The notes under the pieces: model-generated
What the model saw: the letters and a program-made list of their open reading frames with translations, nothing else
What the model was told of the DNA's origin: nothing
Databases searched by the model: none
Part shown: positions 16,901 to 26,523 of the stretch, one piece after another
Layout: every line of letters starts with the position of its first letter
Position numbering within the stretch: position 1 is the first letter of the stretch
Translations under genes and position numbers: made by a program
Assembly (NCBI RefSeq): GCF_040907265.1
Contig: NZ_JBFOHP010000002.1
Coordinates: 8,197,950-8,261,949, forward strand
Origin: Streptomyces sclerotialus
Lineage (GTDB): Bacteria > Actinomycetota > Actinomycetes > Streptomycetales > Streptomycetaceae
DNA: 64,000 bases
Direction of reading: 5' to 3'

Positions 16901-19900
16901 CCTCACGTCCGGGCTCCACCAGCAGCGTCCATGAGCCACCGGTCACCGCCGTCGACGCCGGACGCTCACCGGGCTCACCGGGCTCACAGGGCTCCCAGCA
17001 GGTCCGGAGCAGTCGGCGGGCGAAGCGTTCCTCGGCGCTCTCGGCGGGTACGTGGTGGAACTCCACTCCGGTGGCGTCCGCGACCACCGTCCCGTCGTCG
17101 TCCCACAGCCGGAAGTCGGCGATGTACCGGTCGCGGTCCGCACACTGGAGGGTGACCAGGCAGTACCCGCTCAGCGGGACCGTTCCGTACAGCCGTAGCG
17201 CCTCGATACGCCGTGGCAGGATGCCTCCGGCGGGCACCGTGCCGGTACGCAGTACGACACCGGCGACGGCCTGGAGGCAGGTGTCCAGCGCGACGGGGTG
17301 GCAGTGCAGCGCCTGCGCACCGGCCCGCCCCTCGTCGGGAACGCGGACGCGCGCCAGGAGCCGGCTGCCAGGGCCCTTCGCCGGCTGCTCCGCTGTCGCC
17401 GACTGCTCCGCTGCCCCGTCCGTGAACAGAGCCTGGAGGCCGAGGAACGGCGAGCCGTGGTGCACGCCGCGCTCCTCGCGCATCTGCCGGTAGACGTCGG
17501 CCGCGTCCACGGCGTGCGGGAACTGCGCCAGCAGGGACCGCGGGTCGCAGCCCTCCGGGACGGACTCCTCCCGGGGCGTTCTGTGCAGGCTCGCCTGAGC
17601 GTGTTGCACGCTCGTACCGTCGGACGCCGTGCTGACCACCCGCCAGCGGGCGGAGTCCGGGCCTGTCGCCTCGGCGGTGGCGGTGACGGACGTGCCGTCG
17701 CCGGCCGGCAGCAGCAGCCGTTCCAGGTCGATGCCGGTGACGCGCAGCCGCTGCGGTCCGGAGGCGTACAGGTCGGCGGCCGCGGCGACGGCCATCTCGC
17801 ACAGCGCGGCGCCGGGTACCACCACGACGTCGTTGACGCGGTGCGTGTCCAGCCAGGGCAGCGTCGTCGGGGTGATACGGGTCTGCCACAGGTGCCGGCC
17901 CGCGCCGTCGGGGTCAGCGGTGTGCGGACCGGTGAGCGGGTGCGCACCGGAGCCGGGCAGGGGAGGTGTCCCGGCCGACTGCCGCAGCGGGGAGGGGTCG
18001 ACGACGTACCGCGTACGTTCCCAGGTGGTCGGCGGAACGTCGGCCAGGGAGCCGTCGCCGTAGCGTTCGGCCCAGTCCAGCGGGTGGCCGGCGCAGTGCA
18101 ACGCCGCCACGTGGGTGTGGAACGCCGGCGCGTCGTCGGTGTCGCGCAGCAGGGAGGGCACCACCGCACTGTCGCCGTGGCCGTGCGCGGCGAGCGTGGC
18201 CTGCACCGGATGGGCCAGCACCGGGTGCGGACCGATCTCCACGAACAGCCGGTGCCCGTCCTCGGCCGCTGCCTGCACCGCGTCGGCGAAGCGCACCTCC
18301 CGGCGGAGATTGTCCGACCAGTACGCGGCGTCGAAGGCGGTGTGGTCGCGCGGATCGTCGGTGACGGTGCTGTAGAACGCCGTGCCCGGTGTCCTTCCGG
18401 TGACACCGGCGAGCGCGTCGGCGAGGTCGGGCAGGACGGGATCCATGTGCGCGGTGTGCGAGGCCACGTCCACCTCGACCACGCGGATGCCCACGCCGCG
18501 CGCGTCCCACTCCTCGGCGAGCCGGCGGATACGGTCGGCGTCGCCGCCGATGACGGTGTTCTCCGGAGACGCGACGACCGCGACGGTCACTCCCCGCACT
18601 TCCTGTTCGGTCAGCAGCCGTTCCACCTCGGCACGGCTCAGGGCGACCGAGGCCATCAGGCCCTGCCCGGCGGTCCGCAGGATCAGCCGCGACCGCCGGC
18701 AGATGACCCGTACCCCGTCCCGGACGCTCAGCGCGCCCGATGCCACCGCGGCGGCCACCTCACCCATGGAGTGGCCGATGACGGCCGCCGGCTCGACGCC
18801 GTGGGACCGCCACATCGCCGCCAGACCCAGCTGAACGGCGAAGATCACCGGCTGCACCCGGTCGAACCCGGTCACCACCTCCGGCCGGCACAGGGTCTCC
18901 CGCAGGGAGAAGCCGGACTCCTCGGCGACCAGCGGTTCGAGTGCGTCGATGACCCGGGTGAACTCCGGGTCGCGGTCCAGCAGTCCCTGGCACATACCCG
19001 CCCACTGCGAGCCGTGCCCCGAGAAGACCCACACCACGCCCTGCCCGGCGTCCGGCACCGCCCGGCCGGTCGCCACCCCGGCAGGCGACGCGCTTCCGGC
19101 CGCCAGCTCTTCCAGCCGCGCCACCAGCTCCGTACGGTCGGCCGCGACGACAGCGGCGCGTTCCCGGGCGGGCGAACGGCGTACCGCCAGTGTGTGCGCC
19201 ACGTCGCCCAACGGGACCCGCGTCCCTTCCCCGCGCAGCCACTGCGCCAGCCGGCCGGCCGCGGACCGCAACGCCACCGGAGTACCGGCGGACAGCGGGA
19301 AGACGCGCAACGACTCCTCGGCGTCATCGTTGCGCACCGGGGCCGGCCCGCCGTACGGCGCCGGGCGGGTGGCGCGGCGCCGTACGGCAGGCGAGGCGGG
19401 AGGCTGCTCGACGACGACATGGGCGTTGGTACCGCTGATGCCGAAGGAGGACACGGCGGCCAGCCGGGCGCCGCTCCGTACCGGCCACTCGGTGGTGTCG
19501 GTGGGCACGAACAGCCGGGTGCCGCTGGGGTCGATCTGCGGATTCCAGTCGCGGAAGTGCAGACTCGCCGGCACCAGGCCTTCCCGCAGGGACGCGATGG
19601 CCTTCAGCAGGCCCGCCACGCCCGACACCGGTTCGGTGTGACCGATGTTCGTCTTCACCGAACCCAGCGCGCACCGGTCCCGGCCCTTGCCGTACACCGC
19701 TGCCACCGCATTGAACTCGATGGGGTCACCCACCGCCGTGCCCGGGCCGTGCGCCTCCACCATGCCGATGTCACCGGCCTCGACGCCCGCGCGCTCCAGC
19801 GCCAGACGGTAGAGGTCGATCTGCGCGGGCTCCGACGGAGCGCTCAGCCGCGTGCCCCGGCCGTTCTGGTTGACCGCCGTGCCGCGCAGTACGGCCAGTA

Positions 19901-20789
19901 CCCGATCACCCTGCCGTACCGCGTCCGACAACCGCTTGAGTACGACCACACCGCAGCCTTCGCCGCGTACGTAGCCGTCCGCGGCGGCGTCGAAGGCGTG
20001 ACAACGGCCGGTGGGGGAGAACACGCCCCACAGCGCGGGAGCGGTGACCCCCTCCGGGCCCAGAGTCAGCATCGAAGCCCCGGCCAGTGCGACGTCCGTC
20101 TCGCCGGTCCGCAGGCTCTGACAGGCGGTGTGCACCGCGACCAGCCCCGAGGCACAGGCGCTCTCCACGACGACCTGAGGGCCCTTCAGGTCGAGCATGA
20201 ACCCCACCCGCCCGGGGCCGATGCTGTCGAAACCCGTGTACATGGCGTAGGCGTTGACCTCTTCCAGGGGCCGCTGCACGCGGAGCAGGTAATCCTTCTG
20301 ATAAATCCCGAAGAACATGCCCGTCGGCGTGCCCGACAGCCGCTGGGCCGGAATCCCGGCGTGCTCGATGGCCTCCCAGACCACTTCGGACAGCAACCGG
20401 TGCTCGGGATCCACCCAGGGTGCTTCCTGGGCATTGATCCCGAAGAACTCCGGCTCGTAGGCGTAGACGTCGTCGTCGAGGAAACATCCGTACCGCAGCC
20501 GGGACGCCACCTGCTCGGGCAGCCCGGCCAGTTCCGCCTGCTCCCACCGCTCCGTGGGAACCGCGCGCGCCGTGTCCCGACGTGCCATCAGCAACCGCCA
20601 CAACGAGGTGAGCGAACTGACCTCCCCCGGGAACCGGCAGGCAGCCCCGACAACCGCGACCGGCTCGTCCTGCCCCGCTCCCGATTCCGCGGTACCAGGC
20701 TCCGCGATACCGAGCGGCTCCGTGACACCCGGTTCTGCGCTGCCAGTTCCTGCGACACCGGGTCCTGCGCTGCCGGGCTGTGCACGCAT
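13998..20789 (-). CDS. Reducing type I polyketide synthase, one module KS-AT-DH-ER-KR-ACP
   Basis: The 2263-residue protein (ATG at 20789, preceded by GAGGGACGG; an ATG at 20960 would add a non-conserved leader) carries a full reductive set. KS (~40-470) has the active Cys in ESACASG (~211) and the two His in [12 protein letters not shown] and [16 protein letters not shown] and GPGT deviate from the usual CSSS/GTGT. AT (~590-890) has GHSMGE (~670) and VASH, as in methylmalonyl-selective Mas-like enzymes. DH has H(RVND)VVVVPG (~981) and LDTCLQ. ER has [13 protein letters not shown] (~1670). KR has TGGLGGLG (~1876) and YAAAN. ACP has LGLDSLMA (~2178). There is no thioesterase; the tail is a VQPAGQ repeat. 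Domain order and the FSGHGSQW motif resemble mycobacterial Mas/Pks2, so iterative action is likely. Release must occur in trans. Confidence 0.95.
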   Translation of the reverse strand: MRAQPGSAGPGVAGTGSAEPGVTEPLGIAEPGTAESGAGQDEPVAVVGAACRFPGEVSSLTSLWRLLMARRDTARAVPTERWEQAELAGLPEQVASRLRYGCFLDDDVYAYEPEFFGINAQEAPWVDPEHRLLSEVVWEAIEHAGIPAQRLSGTPTGMFFGIYQKDYLLRVQRPLEEVNAYAMYTGFDSIGPGRVGFMLDLKGPQVVVESACASGLVAVHTACQSLRTGETDVALAGASMLTLGPEGVTAPALWGVFSPTGRCHAFDAAADGYVRGEGCGVVVLKRLSDAVRQGDRVLAVLRGTAVNQNGRGTRLSAPSEPAQIDLYRLALERAGVEAGDIGMVEAHGPGTAVGDPIEFNAVAAVYGKGRDRCALGSVKTNIGHTEPVSGVAGLLKAIASLREGLVPASLHFRDWNPQIDPSGTRLFVPTDTTEWPVRSGARLAAVSSFGISGTNAHVVVEQPPASPAVRRRATRPAPYGGPAPVRNDDAEESLRVFPLSAGTPVALRSAAGRLAQWLRGEGTRVPLGDVAHTLAVRRSPARERAAVVAADRTELVARLEELAAGSASPAGVATGRAVPDAGQGVVWVFSGHGSQWAGMCQGLLDRDPEFTRVIDALEPLVAEESGFSLRETLCRPEVVTGFDRVQPVIFAVQLGLAAMWRSHGVEPAAVIGHSMGEVAAAVASGALSVRDGVRVICRRSRLILRTAGQGLMASVALSRAEVERLLTEQEVRGVTVAVVASPENTVIGGDADRIRRLAEEWDARGVGIRVVEVDVASHTAHMDPVLPDLADALAGVTGRTPGTAFYSTVTDDPRDHTAFDAAYWSDNLRREVRFADAVQAAAEDGHRLFVEIGPHPVLAHPVQATLAAHGHGDSAVVPSLLRDTDDAPAFHTHVAALHCAGHPLDWAERYGDGSLADVPPTTWERTRYVVDPSPLRQSAGTPPLPGSGAHPLTGPHTADPDGAGRHLWQTRITPTTLPWLDTHRVNDVVVVPGAALCEMAVAAAADLYASGPQRLRVTGIDLERLLLPAGDGTSVTATAEATGPDSARWRVVSTASDGTSVQHAQASLHRTPREESVPEGCDPRSLLAQFPHAVDAADVYRQMREERGVHHGSPFLGLQALFTDGAAEQSATAEQPAKGPGSRLLARVRVPDEGRAGAQALHCHPVALDTCLQAVAGVVLRTGTVPAGGILPRRIEALRLYGTVPLSGYCLVTLQCADRDRYIADFRLWDDDGTVVADATGVEFHHVPAESAEERFARRLLRTCWEPCEPGEPGERPASTAVTGGSWTLLVEPGREAYATALSEALEQRGAAVDVRTLPLGEASEDAPATSVPPEPGGPAPQAVVYLPAPGTAPDVASPDVASPERRAREQVARLVETARRLAGAGGPAAPRLWTVTCTAQQVVPEDRPDLGQAGLRGLVRVLSYEHPELHPSVLDVDTGAQTSVTDGRTSVEAVAAELLSCPEEQDEIAYRCGTRYLARLRSAPLEERERRRSTVDRGRDRVALHLARAGDLDSFELVGRPRRRPGAGEIEVRVDATSVNFINVLQAMGVYQRFDAGDEHQGGTDVCAFDGAGVVTAVGEGVRGVREGDRVAAMFVEGGEDGTGKGTGAGARPVLMSSFATVRADCVLPVPDAVSTHDAAALPCAYLTAWYGLRHLARLRPGEKVLIHSASGGTGLAALHLARACGAEVLATAGTEAKREYLRGLGVRHVMDSRTLDFADQVRDLTDGRGVDVVLNSLTGPAQAAGLDLLAHRGRFLELGKRDIYANTRLGLLPFRRNVTFAGIDVLMMLRQDPDLLAEGYRELTGMLADGTLPLLPVTGHPVTEASSAFHTMASARHTGKLVLTWPTEGTDTFPVRPEDVPVVRPDASYLVTGGLGGLGLLVARWLAERGAAAVVLTSRSSPTAAVRTALDTLTAAFGTRVEVVNGDLAEPGVADTLVRAAADTGHPLRGVVHAAAVVEDATVANLSADLLEKVWRPKVTGAWLLHHAVARAAGGAELDWWVTFSSAASLLGNPGQGAYAAANAWLDEFTSWRRSQGLPATCINWGPWAEAGRGTGMAERGYAMIAPQEGITALERLLSHDRDRTAYTPLDLSRWLDSYPDTARTSFFAELAAATGGGADSTGGAARSALLESLRETDDPQRRQQLLLPQVVEHIAAVLRLATDRFDANTSLVTLGLDSLMAIALRNRLQRELTLDIPTTVMWTHPTASALTRYLLNRLHPERTEQVRPAGQVQPAGQVQPAGQVQPAGRVQPAEQSATSS
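14021..14112. repeat. 18-bp tandem repeat in the PKS 3' end
   Basis: About five units of GGCCGGCTGGACCTGCCC-like sequence encode the repeating tail VQPAGQ (read on the minus strand) after the PKS carrier domain. The array is in frame and its copies are nearly identical, pointing to recent expansion. It may act as a flexible C-terminal linker or docking element, or be neutral. Confidence 0.8.
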
Positions 20790-20998
20790 GGCTGTCCGTC
20801 CCTCGATCTTGTAAGGCACTGGCCATTTCGGCACACGTGGCGGTGCCTGCCAAGGACGAACCGGCTGCGAGCGGTTGCGTGTCGAAGAACGCCCAACACT
20901 CCAATGCACCAAGTTCAGCCGTTCAGCCGCCTGGGCGGGGCGTTCAACAGCCCATCGCATTACTGATGGCGGGCCTTTTCACCGGGAGAGGTGCGCCT

Positions 20999-21990
20999 TC
21001 ACGGGAGAGGTTCGCACTCAGCGTGCGCCTTGATGAGTGCGTAGGACCGAATGCGGTCGCGGAGGTCGTGGACGGGGGTGGTCAGCATCAGTTCGTCCGC
21101 TCCGGTCTGCGCAACCAGTTCGTTGAGCCGGCCGACCACGAACTGGGGCGTACCGACGGCCTGCTGTGCACGGAAGGCGGCCAGCGCCTTCCGCTCTCGC
21201 GCCGTGAAGGGATGCGCGGCCGCGTCCGCAGGCGTGGGGAAGGGCGTCTCACTCAACCCCTTGAGCAGCCCGGCTTTGACGACGTTCATCGGTCCGGCCC
21301 GCCACACGGCTTCCTCTTCCGTCTCGGCACACACCGCCTCCACGCACAGCAGCACCCGGGGCCGCTCGCACCAACGGGACGGGGTGAACGCGGCGCGGTA
21401 ACGCTCCAGAACCGCGAGGGTGTTGTCCGGCCGGATGTGGTGTGCGACGGCGACCGGCAGGCCGAGCTCCGCGGCGAGCGCCGCCCCCGCGGTGCTGGAG
21501 GCCAGCAGCCAAGGCTCCGGCAGCGAACCGAGCGCGACGTCGTCGGCCAGAAAGGACAGGACCGCCGCCACGTCGCCCTGGTACTCCTCATCCGTCGCCG
21601 GCCCGGCACCACGGCGAAGCGCCCGTGCGGTGGCTTCGTCGAAGGTGCCAGGGCCGCGACCGATGCCCAGGTCGATGCGGTCCTCGTGCAAGGCCGCCAG
21701 CGTCCCGAACTGCTCCGCCAGCGCGAGGGGGAGTGGTTGGGGGCCAGTACTCCGCCGGACCCCAGACGGATGACCGAGGTCAGAGCGGCAGCGTGCGCGG
21801 TCAGCACCACCGGTGGGAACGCGCCGATCGCGGGCGAGTGATGATGCTCGGCGTACCAGATACGGCGATAGCCCAGCCGCTCCAGTCCCTGTGCGAAGGC
21901 CGCGGTGTCGCGCAGGGTGTCCACGGCACGGGTGCCTGCTTGCACCATCGCGACTTCGAGAGCTGAAAGAGGTACGTCGACGTCGACCAT
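20999..21990 (-). pseudogene. LLM-class flavin-dependent oxidoreductase, single frameshift
   Basis: From the ATG at 21990, 'MVDVDVPLSALEVAMVQAG', 'LERLGYRRIWYAEHHHSPAIG' and 'IRLGSGGVLAPNHSP' are the N-terminus of a bacterial-luciferase-like monooxygenase of the YhbW/MsnO8 type. The continuation 'HEDRIDLGIGRGPGTFDEATARALRRG' through to 'GRLNELVAQTGADELMLTTPVHD' lies in another frame from about 21735. The break is in the run TCCCCCTC, where one extra C would restore NHSPLALAEQF. Joined length is ~330 residues, normal for the family. It is upstream of the PKS on the same strand, 209 bp away. A base-call error in the C-run is a real possibility. Confidence 0.8.
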
Positions 21991-22040
21991 GTCGTCAGCA
22001 TAGAGATCATGCGTTCGAGGCGGGAGCGATACTGATTCTC

Positions 22041-22090
22041 TTCTGCCGTCCTCTGCCGTCCTCTGCCGTCCTCTGCCGTCTTCTGCCGTC
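22041..22090. repeat. 10-bp tandem repeat, five copies
   Basis: Five direct copies of YTCTGCCGTC run without interruption from 22041 to 22090, between the start of the LLM oxidoreductase gene (21990) and the 3' end of the neighbouring gene (22107). This is the promoter-proximal region of the oxidoreductase. No hairpin potential is seen. Confidence 0.8.
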
Positions 22091-22106
22091 CGGACGCCGT
22101 TCGCGT

Positions 22107-22871
22107 TCAGTCCGTCGCGGCCTGCGCCGCTTCGTCCCAGGCACGGGGGCTGCGGTGGTGATTGGTGTGGCCTGCGGCGAGTACGAAGCGGAGTTCCGCA
22201 AGGTGTGGGGTGCCCGCCGGGAGGCGCAGGCGATCGAGGAGAGCGAGTGCGGCTGCCGGCTCCAAGTCGCCGTAGACATCGTGGTAGCTGGTCAGCAAGC
22301 CCTTGAACAGCGGTTCGTGCAGAGCCGGGAGCCGAGCGGCGGTGTCGTACGCCTGCCGCTTGACGGGCCAGGGCACAGGGCCCGAGCACGCCAGAACCCG
22401 GTCGGCACGGCGGAGCGAGGCACCTGCCCCCTTCGCCACGATGTGGTCGACGCCGTTCCCGAGCACCTCGGCGAAGGCCGTCCCCGCGGTGTCGCGGTCC
22501 TCGAACCAGTCCACCCGGAGCGAGTAGGTGATGGCCTCGGCGACCTGCTCCGCCTCCAGCCGTTGCCGGTAGCAGTCCCACAGGACGTCGGCGGGGAAAG
22601 ACCCCTGCGCGCCGCGGCTCGCGTGCCGGATCTCGGCCGTCACCCAGTATTCGTCGAGGAGATCTACCAGCCCGAAGGCCAACCGCACCTGCTCGGCCGC
22701 CTCCAGGGACTTGTCGGTGAACACCTCGCCGGCCCAGGAGTGTGCGATCTCGTTGTGGGTGAGGTGTTGGCCCTGGCCTGGCTCGCTCGCGTCGACCCAC
22801 CCGTCACCGGCCTCGACGGCACCCCGCCCTGCCAGCCGGCGTCGTGCCTCTTCTGCGGCTTGTGCATCCAT
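22107..22871 (-). CDS. Protein of unknown function, 254 residues
   Basis: I do not recognise this protein. It is soluble, acidic and probably mostly helical, with 'HLTHNEIAHSWAGEVFTDKSLEAAEQVRLAFGLVDLLDEYWV', 'FPADVLWDCYRQRLEAEQVAEAITYSLRVDWFED' and 'ALLDRLRLPAGTPHLAELRFVLAAGHTNHHRSPRAWDEA'. Codon use is typical of the window, and ATG 22871 is the first start. No cofactor or catalytic motif is evident. It lies upstream of the frameshifted LLM oxidoreductase, separated by the 10-bp repeat array, and divergent from the MEDS-STAS gene. Confidence 0.6.
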   Translation of the reverse strand: MDAQAAEEARRRLAGRGAVEAGDGWVDASEPGQGQHLTHNEIAHSWAGEVFTDKSLEAAEQVRLAFGLVDLLDEYWVTAEIRHASRGAQGSFPADVLWDCYRQRLEAEQVAEAITYSLRVDWFEDRDTAGTAFAEVLGNGVDHIVAKGAGASLRRADRVLACSGPVPWPVKRQAYDTAARLPALHEPLFKGLLTSYHDVYGDLEPAAALALLDRLRLPAGTPHLAELRFVLAAGHTNHHRSPRAWDEAAQAATD

Positions 22872-23108
22872 GCGAGAAGTACGGCAATCCGGTACTCATG
22901 TACACGACCGCGGTTGTACACGGCCGCGGGGTCGCCCCTACCGCACCCAGTCAGCAGAGACAGACCGGCAGTACGTGATCGGTCAGGTTTGTGGTCACAT
23001 CAGTGCACGCCTCAGACGTCGATGGATAGAACTGGCTGCCATTCTCCAACTAAATGGACGCGTCGCGCTCACCCCGCGCAACAGGCGCTACTGTCCACCG
23101 CATCCACC

Positions 23109-23168
23109 GAGAAGCAGCTCAAGAAACAGTCCGAGAAACAGCTCGAGAGACAGCCCGAGAAGCAGTGC
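23109..23168. repeat. 12-bp tandem repeat in the leader of the MEDS-STAS gene
   Basis: Five units of GAGAARCAGYYC (starting at 23109, 23121, 23133, 23145, 23157) end 25 bp before the ATG at 23194 and just upstream of the AGAGAGG ribosome-binding site. As RNA this would be a purine-rich repeated leader. The remainder of the 322-bp gap from 22872 has no gene; an A/T-richer stretch around 22970-23050 probably holds the promoter. Confidence 0.75.
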
Positions 23169-23193
23169 AGCAAACAGGACAGAGAGGCGACAG

Positions 23194-24081
23194 ATGTCTG
23201 GTGGTCTCAGGGGGCATCCAGGCATGCTGCCGGTGCAGCAGCTCAGCGCCGGTGATCACGCCTTCGTCAGCTACGGCAGCGATCATGCAGCCCGCGACAT
23301 CGTCACCACCTTCGCGTGGATGGGACTGGCCCAGCAGGAGAAAGTGGTGATCTTCGCGGCTCCACAGCTGGATGAGGAAGAGGTGTGGGCCCGTATCGAG
23401 GCCCCGGGCCGACTGCTGGCCGAGGCGCGTAAAAGTGGGCAACTGAGTGTCAGCAGCATGCGGGCACTCATCCACCCCCACGGACAGTTCACCGCAGCGC
23501 GCCAGTGGCAACGCATCGAGGAAGAGACCGAGCAGGCACTCGACGAGGGATACCGGGGCCTGCGCACGTACATCGACATGCACTGGGTGCCCGACCTGAG
23601 CGCCGATGTCGATGTGATGATGCACCGCGAAACCCACGCCGATCACCTCTTCACCGATCGCCCGTACACCGAGATCTGCGCCTATGACACGCGGTGGTTC
23701 GCCCCCGAAGTGCTGGAGGCGATGCATCACGCACACCCCACCAGCCTCCTCCCGGGGCTGGGCACGCTGCACGCCGACGCGTCCCCGCACGGCGTACGAC
23801 TGGTGGGCGAGGCGGATGTTGCCACGCGAGAACAGTTCAACATCGCCCTTCGCGAGGCACTGCCCAGCGATGCTGAACCCCGGCAGGTGAGCATCGGCAT
23901 CGACCTGTCCCGGCTGGTGTTCCTCAGTGCGGCGTGCGCTGAGGACCTGCTGCGACTGACGTGCAGTGCATCCAGACACGAACCTGTTCGCATTCTCTGC
24001 CGGCCGCAGCAGGCGAATCTTCTACGGCGTGTCGGTGCCGAGCACCTGTCGCACCTGGTACTGAACGAGGTGAGCAGCTAA
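23194..24081 (+). CDS. MEDS-domain sensor fused to STAS (anti-sigma antagonist-like)
   Basis: This 295-residue protein has an N-terminal MEDS (DcmR-like sensory) domain (residues ~10-190): 'LSAGDHAFVSYGSDHAARDIVTTFAWMGLAQQEKVVIFA' and 'RTYIDMHWV' are typical, as is 'ICAYDTRWF'. The C-terminal ~95 residues, 'LVGEADVATREQFNIALREAL' and 'IGIDLSRLVFLSAACAEDLLRLT', look like a STAS domain with the usual L(S)xxxFxSxAxxxxL helix. MEDS-STAS proteins are a Streptomyces speciality thought to link sensing to partner-switching control of sigma factors. The stop TAA abuts the ATG of the downstream ATP-binding gene. Confidence 0.85.
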   Translation: MSGGLRGHPGMLPVQQLSAGDHAFVSYGSDHAARDIVTTFAWMGLAQQEKVVIFAAPQLDEEEVWARIEAPGRLLAEARKSGQLSVSSMRALIHPHGQFTAARQWQRIEEETEQALDEGYRGLRTYIDMHWVPDLSADVDVMMHRETHADHLFTDRPYTEICAYDTRWFAPEVLEAMHHAHPTSLLPGLGTLHADASPHGVRLVGEADVATREQFNIALREALPSDAEPRQVSIGIDLSRLVFLSAACAEDLLRLTCSASRHEPVRILCRPQQANLLRRVGAEHLSHLVLNEVSS

Positions 24082-24498
24082 ATGACACCGCCCGCCCCCG
24101 GCGATCCCCCCTCCCACCTCCTCTTCACGACGTCCTTCACTCTGGACGACCTGCCTCACCTGCGGCTGCTCATCGAATTCTTCGCTGCGCAATCGGGGCT
24201 TGCCGAACTGATGCGAGCAGAATTCGTCGTAGCCGTGGATGCTGTCGCCACCAGTGCCATCGAGCACGGGGACGGTGGCACGCTGCGCCTTCGGCAAAGC
24301 GATGGACGTCTTGAGTGCCAGGTCGGCGATTCAGGTCCCGTATGCGCCGTGGAGAACGTTTCCTCCCGGGCGAACGAGTGCGGGAAAAGCCTGTGGGGAT
24401 GCGGCTTCGGGCTTGTCAGCCGGCTCACCGACCGTCTCTCGGTCTCCGCCAGCGCGAACGGTGCCACAGTGACCCTGTCCGTGAATCTTCCCTGCTGA
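24082..24498 (+). CDS. ATP-binding anti-sigma-factor-like protein (HATPase_c)
   Basis: This 138-residue protein begins immediately at the stop of the MEDS-STAS gene. It has the compact RsbW-like GHKL fold: an N-box-like 'EFVVAVDAVATSAIEHGDGG', a G1-like 'CQVGDSGPV' and a G2-like 'GCGFGLVSRLTDRLSVSAS'. In the N-box the canonical Asn that binds Mg-ATP is replaced by Ser-Ala (ATSAIEH instead of xxNAIEH), so kinase activity may be reduced. The tight coupling to MEDS-STAS implies a partner-switching pair of antagonist and anti-sigma-like protein; no sigma factor gene is adjacent. Confidence 0.8.
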   Translation: MTPPAPGDPPSHLLFTTSFTLDDLPHLRLLIEFFAAQSGLAELMRAEFVVAVDAVATSAIEHGDGGTLRLRQSDGRLECQVGDSGPVCAVENVSSRANECGKSLWGCGFGLVSRLTDRLSVSASANGATVTLSVNLPC

Positions 24499-24738
24499 CT
24501 GCTGACTGCTGGCCGCCGGCTACTGACTGCTGCTCGCTGAACTGCCGCGATCTGCTGGTCCTGATCGCTGATCGCTGATCGCTGGTCGCAGGTCGCTGAT
24601 TGCCGATCACTGATTGCTGATCGTGTGGCAGGAGCCACCCGAATCCACCTGAGTTCACCCGAGTCCATGACAGATGTCATGCGGACGCATGACAGACCGC
24701 ACTGCCGCGATCTTTGCACCGCCGGGAGTGTGGAGGAC
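24499..24738. repeat. Intergenic low-complexity region rich in CTGAYYGCTG words
   Basis: The 240-bp gap between the anti-sigma-like gene and the ABC transporter gene begins with overlapping degenerate repeats (CTGACTGCTGACTGCTGG at 24498-24515, TCGCTGATCGCTGATCGCTG near 24565-24585, then ATTGCCGATCACTGATTGCTGATC). The unit is 7-8 bp. Further on, a shorter inverted pair ATGACAGATGTCAT (24666-24679) is close to a perfect palindrome and lies about 60 bp before the ABC start, so it is a candidate operator. Confidence 0.55.
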
Positions 24739-25665
24739 ATGGACCCAGTCATCGAAACCGTCGGCCTGAGGCGGAGCTACGGGGGCTTCGACGCCGTGCG
24801 CGGCATCGACTTCACCGTAGCCGCAGGGGAGCTGTTCGCCCTCCTGGGAACCAACGGGGCCGGTAAGACCTCGACACTCGAACTCCTGGAAGGCCAGGCC
24901 CTCCCCACGGACGGCACCGTCCGGGTGCTGGGGCGTGACCCGTTCCACGACCGCGCCGCGGTCCGCCCTCGTATCGGAGTGATGCTCCAGGAAGGCGGCT
25001 TCCCGACGGAACTGACGGTCCTGGAGACCGTACGGATGTGGGCGGGCTGCACCAGTGGCGCCCGGCCCGCCGACGAAGCCCTGGAACTGACCAGGCTGAG
25101 CGACCGGCGCAAGGTACGGGTCAAGCAGCTCTCCGGCGGTGAACGCCGCCGCCTCGATCTCTCGCTCGCGCTGCTCGGGCGGCCCGAGGTGCTGTTCCTC
25201 GACGAGCCGACCACCGGCCTCGACGCCCGGTCCCGCCGCGACACGTGGGACCTGATCCGCGAGCTCAAGAGCCAGGGCACGACCGTGCTGCTCACGACGC
25301 ACTACCTGGAGGAGGCCGAGCAGCTCGCCGACCGGTTGGCGATCATGCATAAGGGACTGATCGCCACGACCGGGCGGGTCGCCGACGTGGTGGCCGAACG
25401 GCCGTCCCGGATCAGTTTCGCGCTGCCCGCCGGCCGCTTCCCGGGGGACCTGCCGCCGCTGCCGCCGATGGGTGTGACCCGGCACGAGACGGTGGGCCGG
25501 ACGGTGCGGCTGGAGACCCGGGACCTGCAGCGCACCGCGACCGAACTGCTCACCTGGGCCCGCCGCACCGGGGTCGTACTGCACGCCCTCGACGCCCGGT
25601 CCGCATCACTGGAGGAGGCCTTCATGGAGATCGCCCAGGGCCTGGAGAACGAGGAGGCGCGATGA
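24739..25665 (+). CDS. ABC transporter ATP-binding protein
   Basis: This 308-residue protein is an export-type ABC ATPase. It has Walker A 'GTNGAGKTS' (~38), Q-loop 'VMLQEGGF', signature LSGGERRR (~131), Walker B 'VLFLDEPTTGLD' (~152) and the switch His in 'LLTTHYLEEAEQLADRL'. The C-terminal ~90 residues form the regulatory extension common in drug and lantibiotic exporters of the CcmA/DrrA group. The ATG at 24739 is preceded by GTGGAGGAC. It overlaps the permease gene by four bases and is followed by a two-component system, the usual arrangement of a self-regulated efflux or envelope-stress exporter. Confidence 0.93.
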   Translation: MDPVIETVGLRRSYGGFDAVRGIDFTVAAGELFALLGTNGAGKTSTLELLEGQALPTDGTVRVLGRDPFHDRAAVRPRIGVMLQEGGFPTELTVLETVRMWAGCTSGARPADEALELTRLSDRRKVRVKQLSGGERRRLDLSLALLGRPEVLFLDEPTTGLDARSRRDTWDLIRELKSQGTTVLLTTHYLEEAEQLADRLAIMHKGLIATTGRVADVVAERPSRISFALPAGRFPGDLPPLPPMGVTRHETVGRTVRLETRDLQRTATELLTWARRTGVVLHALDARSASLEEAFMEIAQGLENEEAR

Positions 25666-26495
25666 TGACGACCGCCCCCACTCGCGCGGCCGACGCCCCC
25701 ACCGCCGGGAACGCCGCCACCTCGTCCACGCGGCGCGGCCTCGTAGCGCGCCTGGGCGCCCTCGGCCGCGCGGAACTGACGCTGCTGGTGCGCAGCCGGG
25801 CCGCGCTGTTCACCGCGCTGCTGCTGCCGGCCGTCATGGCCGTTTCGATGCGGGGCATGGTCAAGAGCCTCGACCTCGGCGGTACCGGCCTGTCGTTCGC
25901 GACCGTCCTGTTGCCCGGCTCGCTGGGAATGGCGCTGTTCTTCGCCGTCTACACCAACCTCGTCGGCGTGTACGTCACGCGGCGCGAGAGCCTCGTACTC
26001 AAGCGGTTGCGCACGGGTGAGGTGCGCGACTGGGAGATCTTCGCCGGCGGTGCGCTCCCGGCGTTGCTGCTGGCGCTGGTGCAGTGTGTACTTCTGTCCG
26101 TCGGCCTGACGGCGGTCCTGGACGCCCCCGCACCGGCGGCCCCGCACCTGGTGGTCCTCGGCCTGCTGGCCGGTGCGGCGATGCTCGTGGTCGGGGCTGC
26201 GCTGACGGCGTCCTTCACCCGGACGGCGGAGAGCGCGCAGCTGACGTTCCTACCGTTCATGCTGGTGAGCATGGCCGGCTCGGGGCTGTTCCTGCCGCGT
26301 GAGGTGCTGCCAGGTGTGGCGGCCGACATCAGCGCCTGGCTGCCGTTCTCGCCCGTCATGGATCTTCTGCGGGGCGGCTGGACCGGAGGCCTGGACGTCG
26401 CGGACCAGGCCCGTCCGGTACTCACCGCACTGGCCTGGACAGGTGTGACGGCGCTCGCCGTGCGGCAGTGGTTCCGCTGGGGCCCGCGCCATTGA
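25662..26495 (+). CDS. ABC-2 type transporter permease
   Basis: This 277-residue membrane protein begins with an ATGATGA overlap with the ATPase gene. A ~25-residue cytosolic N-terminus is followed by about six membrane helices: 'AALFTALLLPAVMAVSM', 'FATVLLPGSLGMALFFAVYTNLVGVYVT', then the amphipathic 'RRESLVLKRLRTGEV' that is diagnostic of ABC2 permeases, and 'SGLFLPREVLPGVAADISAWLPFSPVMDLLRGG'. It forms the membrane part of the exporter with the preceding ATPase. The substrate is unknown; the family exports antibiotics, peptides or lipids. Confidence 0.9.
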   Translation: MMTTAPTRAADAPTAGNAATSSTRRGLVARLGALGRAELTLLVRSRAALFTALLLPAVMAVSMRGMVKSLDLGGTGLSFATVLLPGSLGMALFFAVYTNLVGVYVTRRESLVLKRLRTGEVRDWEIFAGGALPALLLALVQCVLLSVGLTAVLDAPAPAAPHLVVLGLLAGAAMLVVGAALTASFTRTAESAQLTFLPFMLVSMAGSGLFLPREVLPGVAADISAWLPFSPVMDLLRGGWTGGLDVADQARPVLTALAWTGVTALAVRQWFRWGPRH

Positions 26496-26523
26496 GTACA
26501 GTACAGCGGTCCCGGGACGAGGG

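Noticed and set aside
17298..20966. Very long plus-strand open frame (over 1200 codons) and others opposite the PKS
   Set aside because: They are antisense to an unmistakable PKS, have Arg/Gly/Val-rich composition typical of GC-rich shadow frames and no domain.
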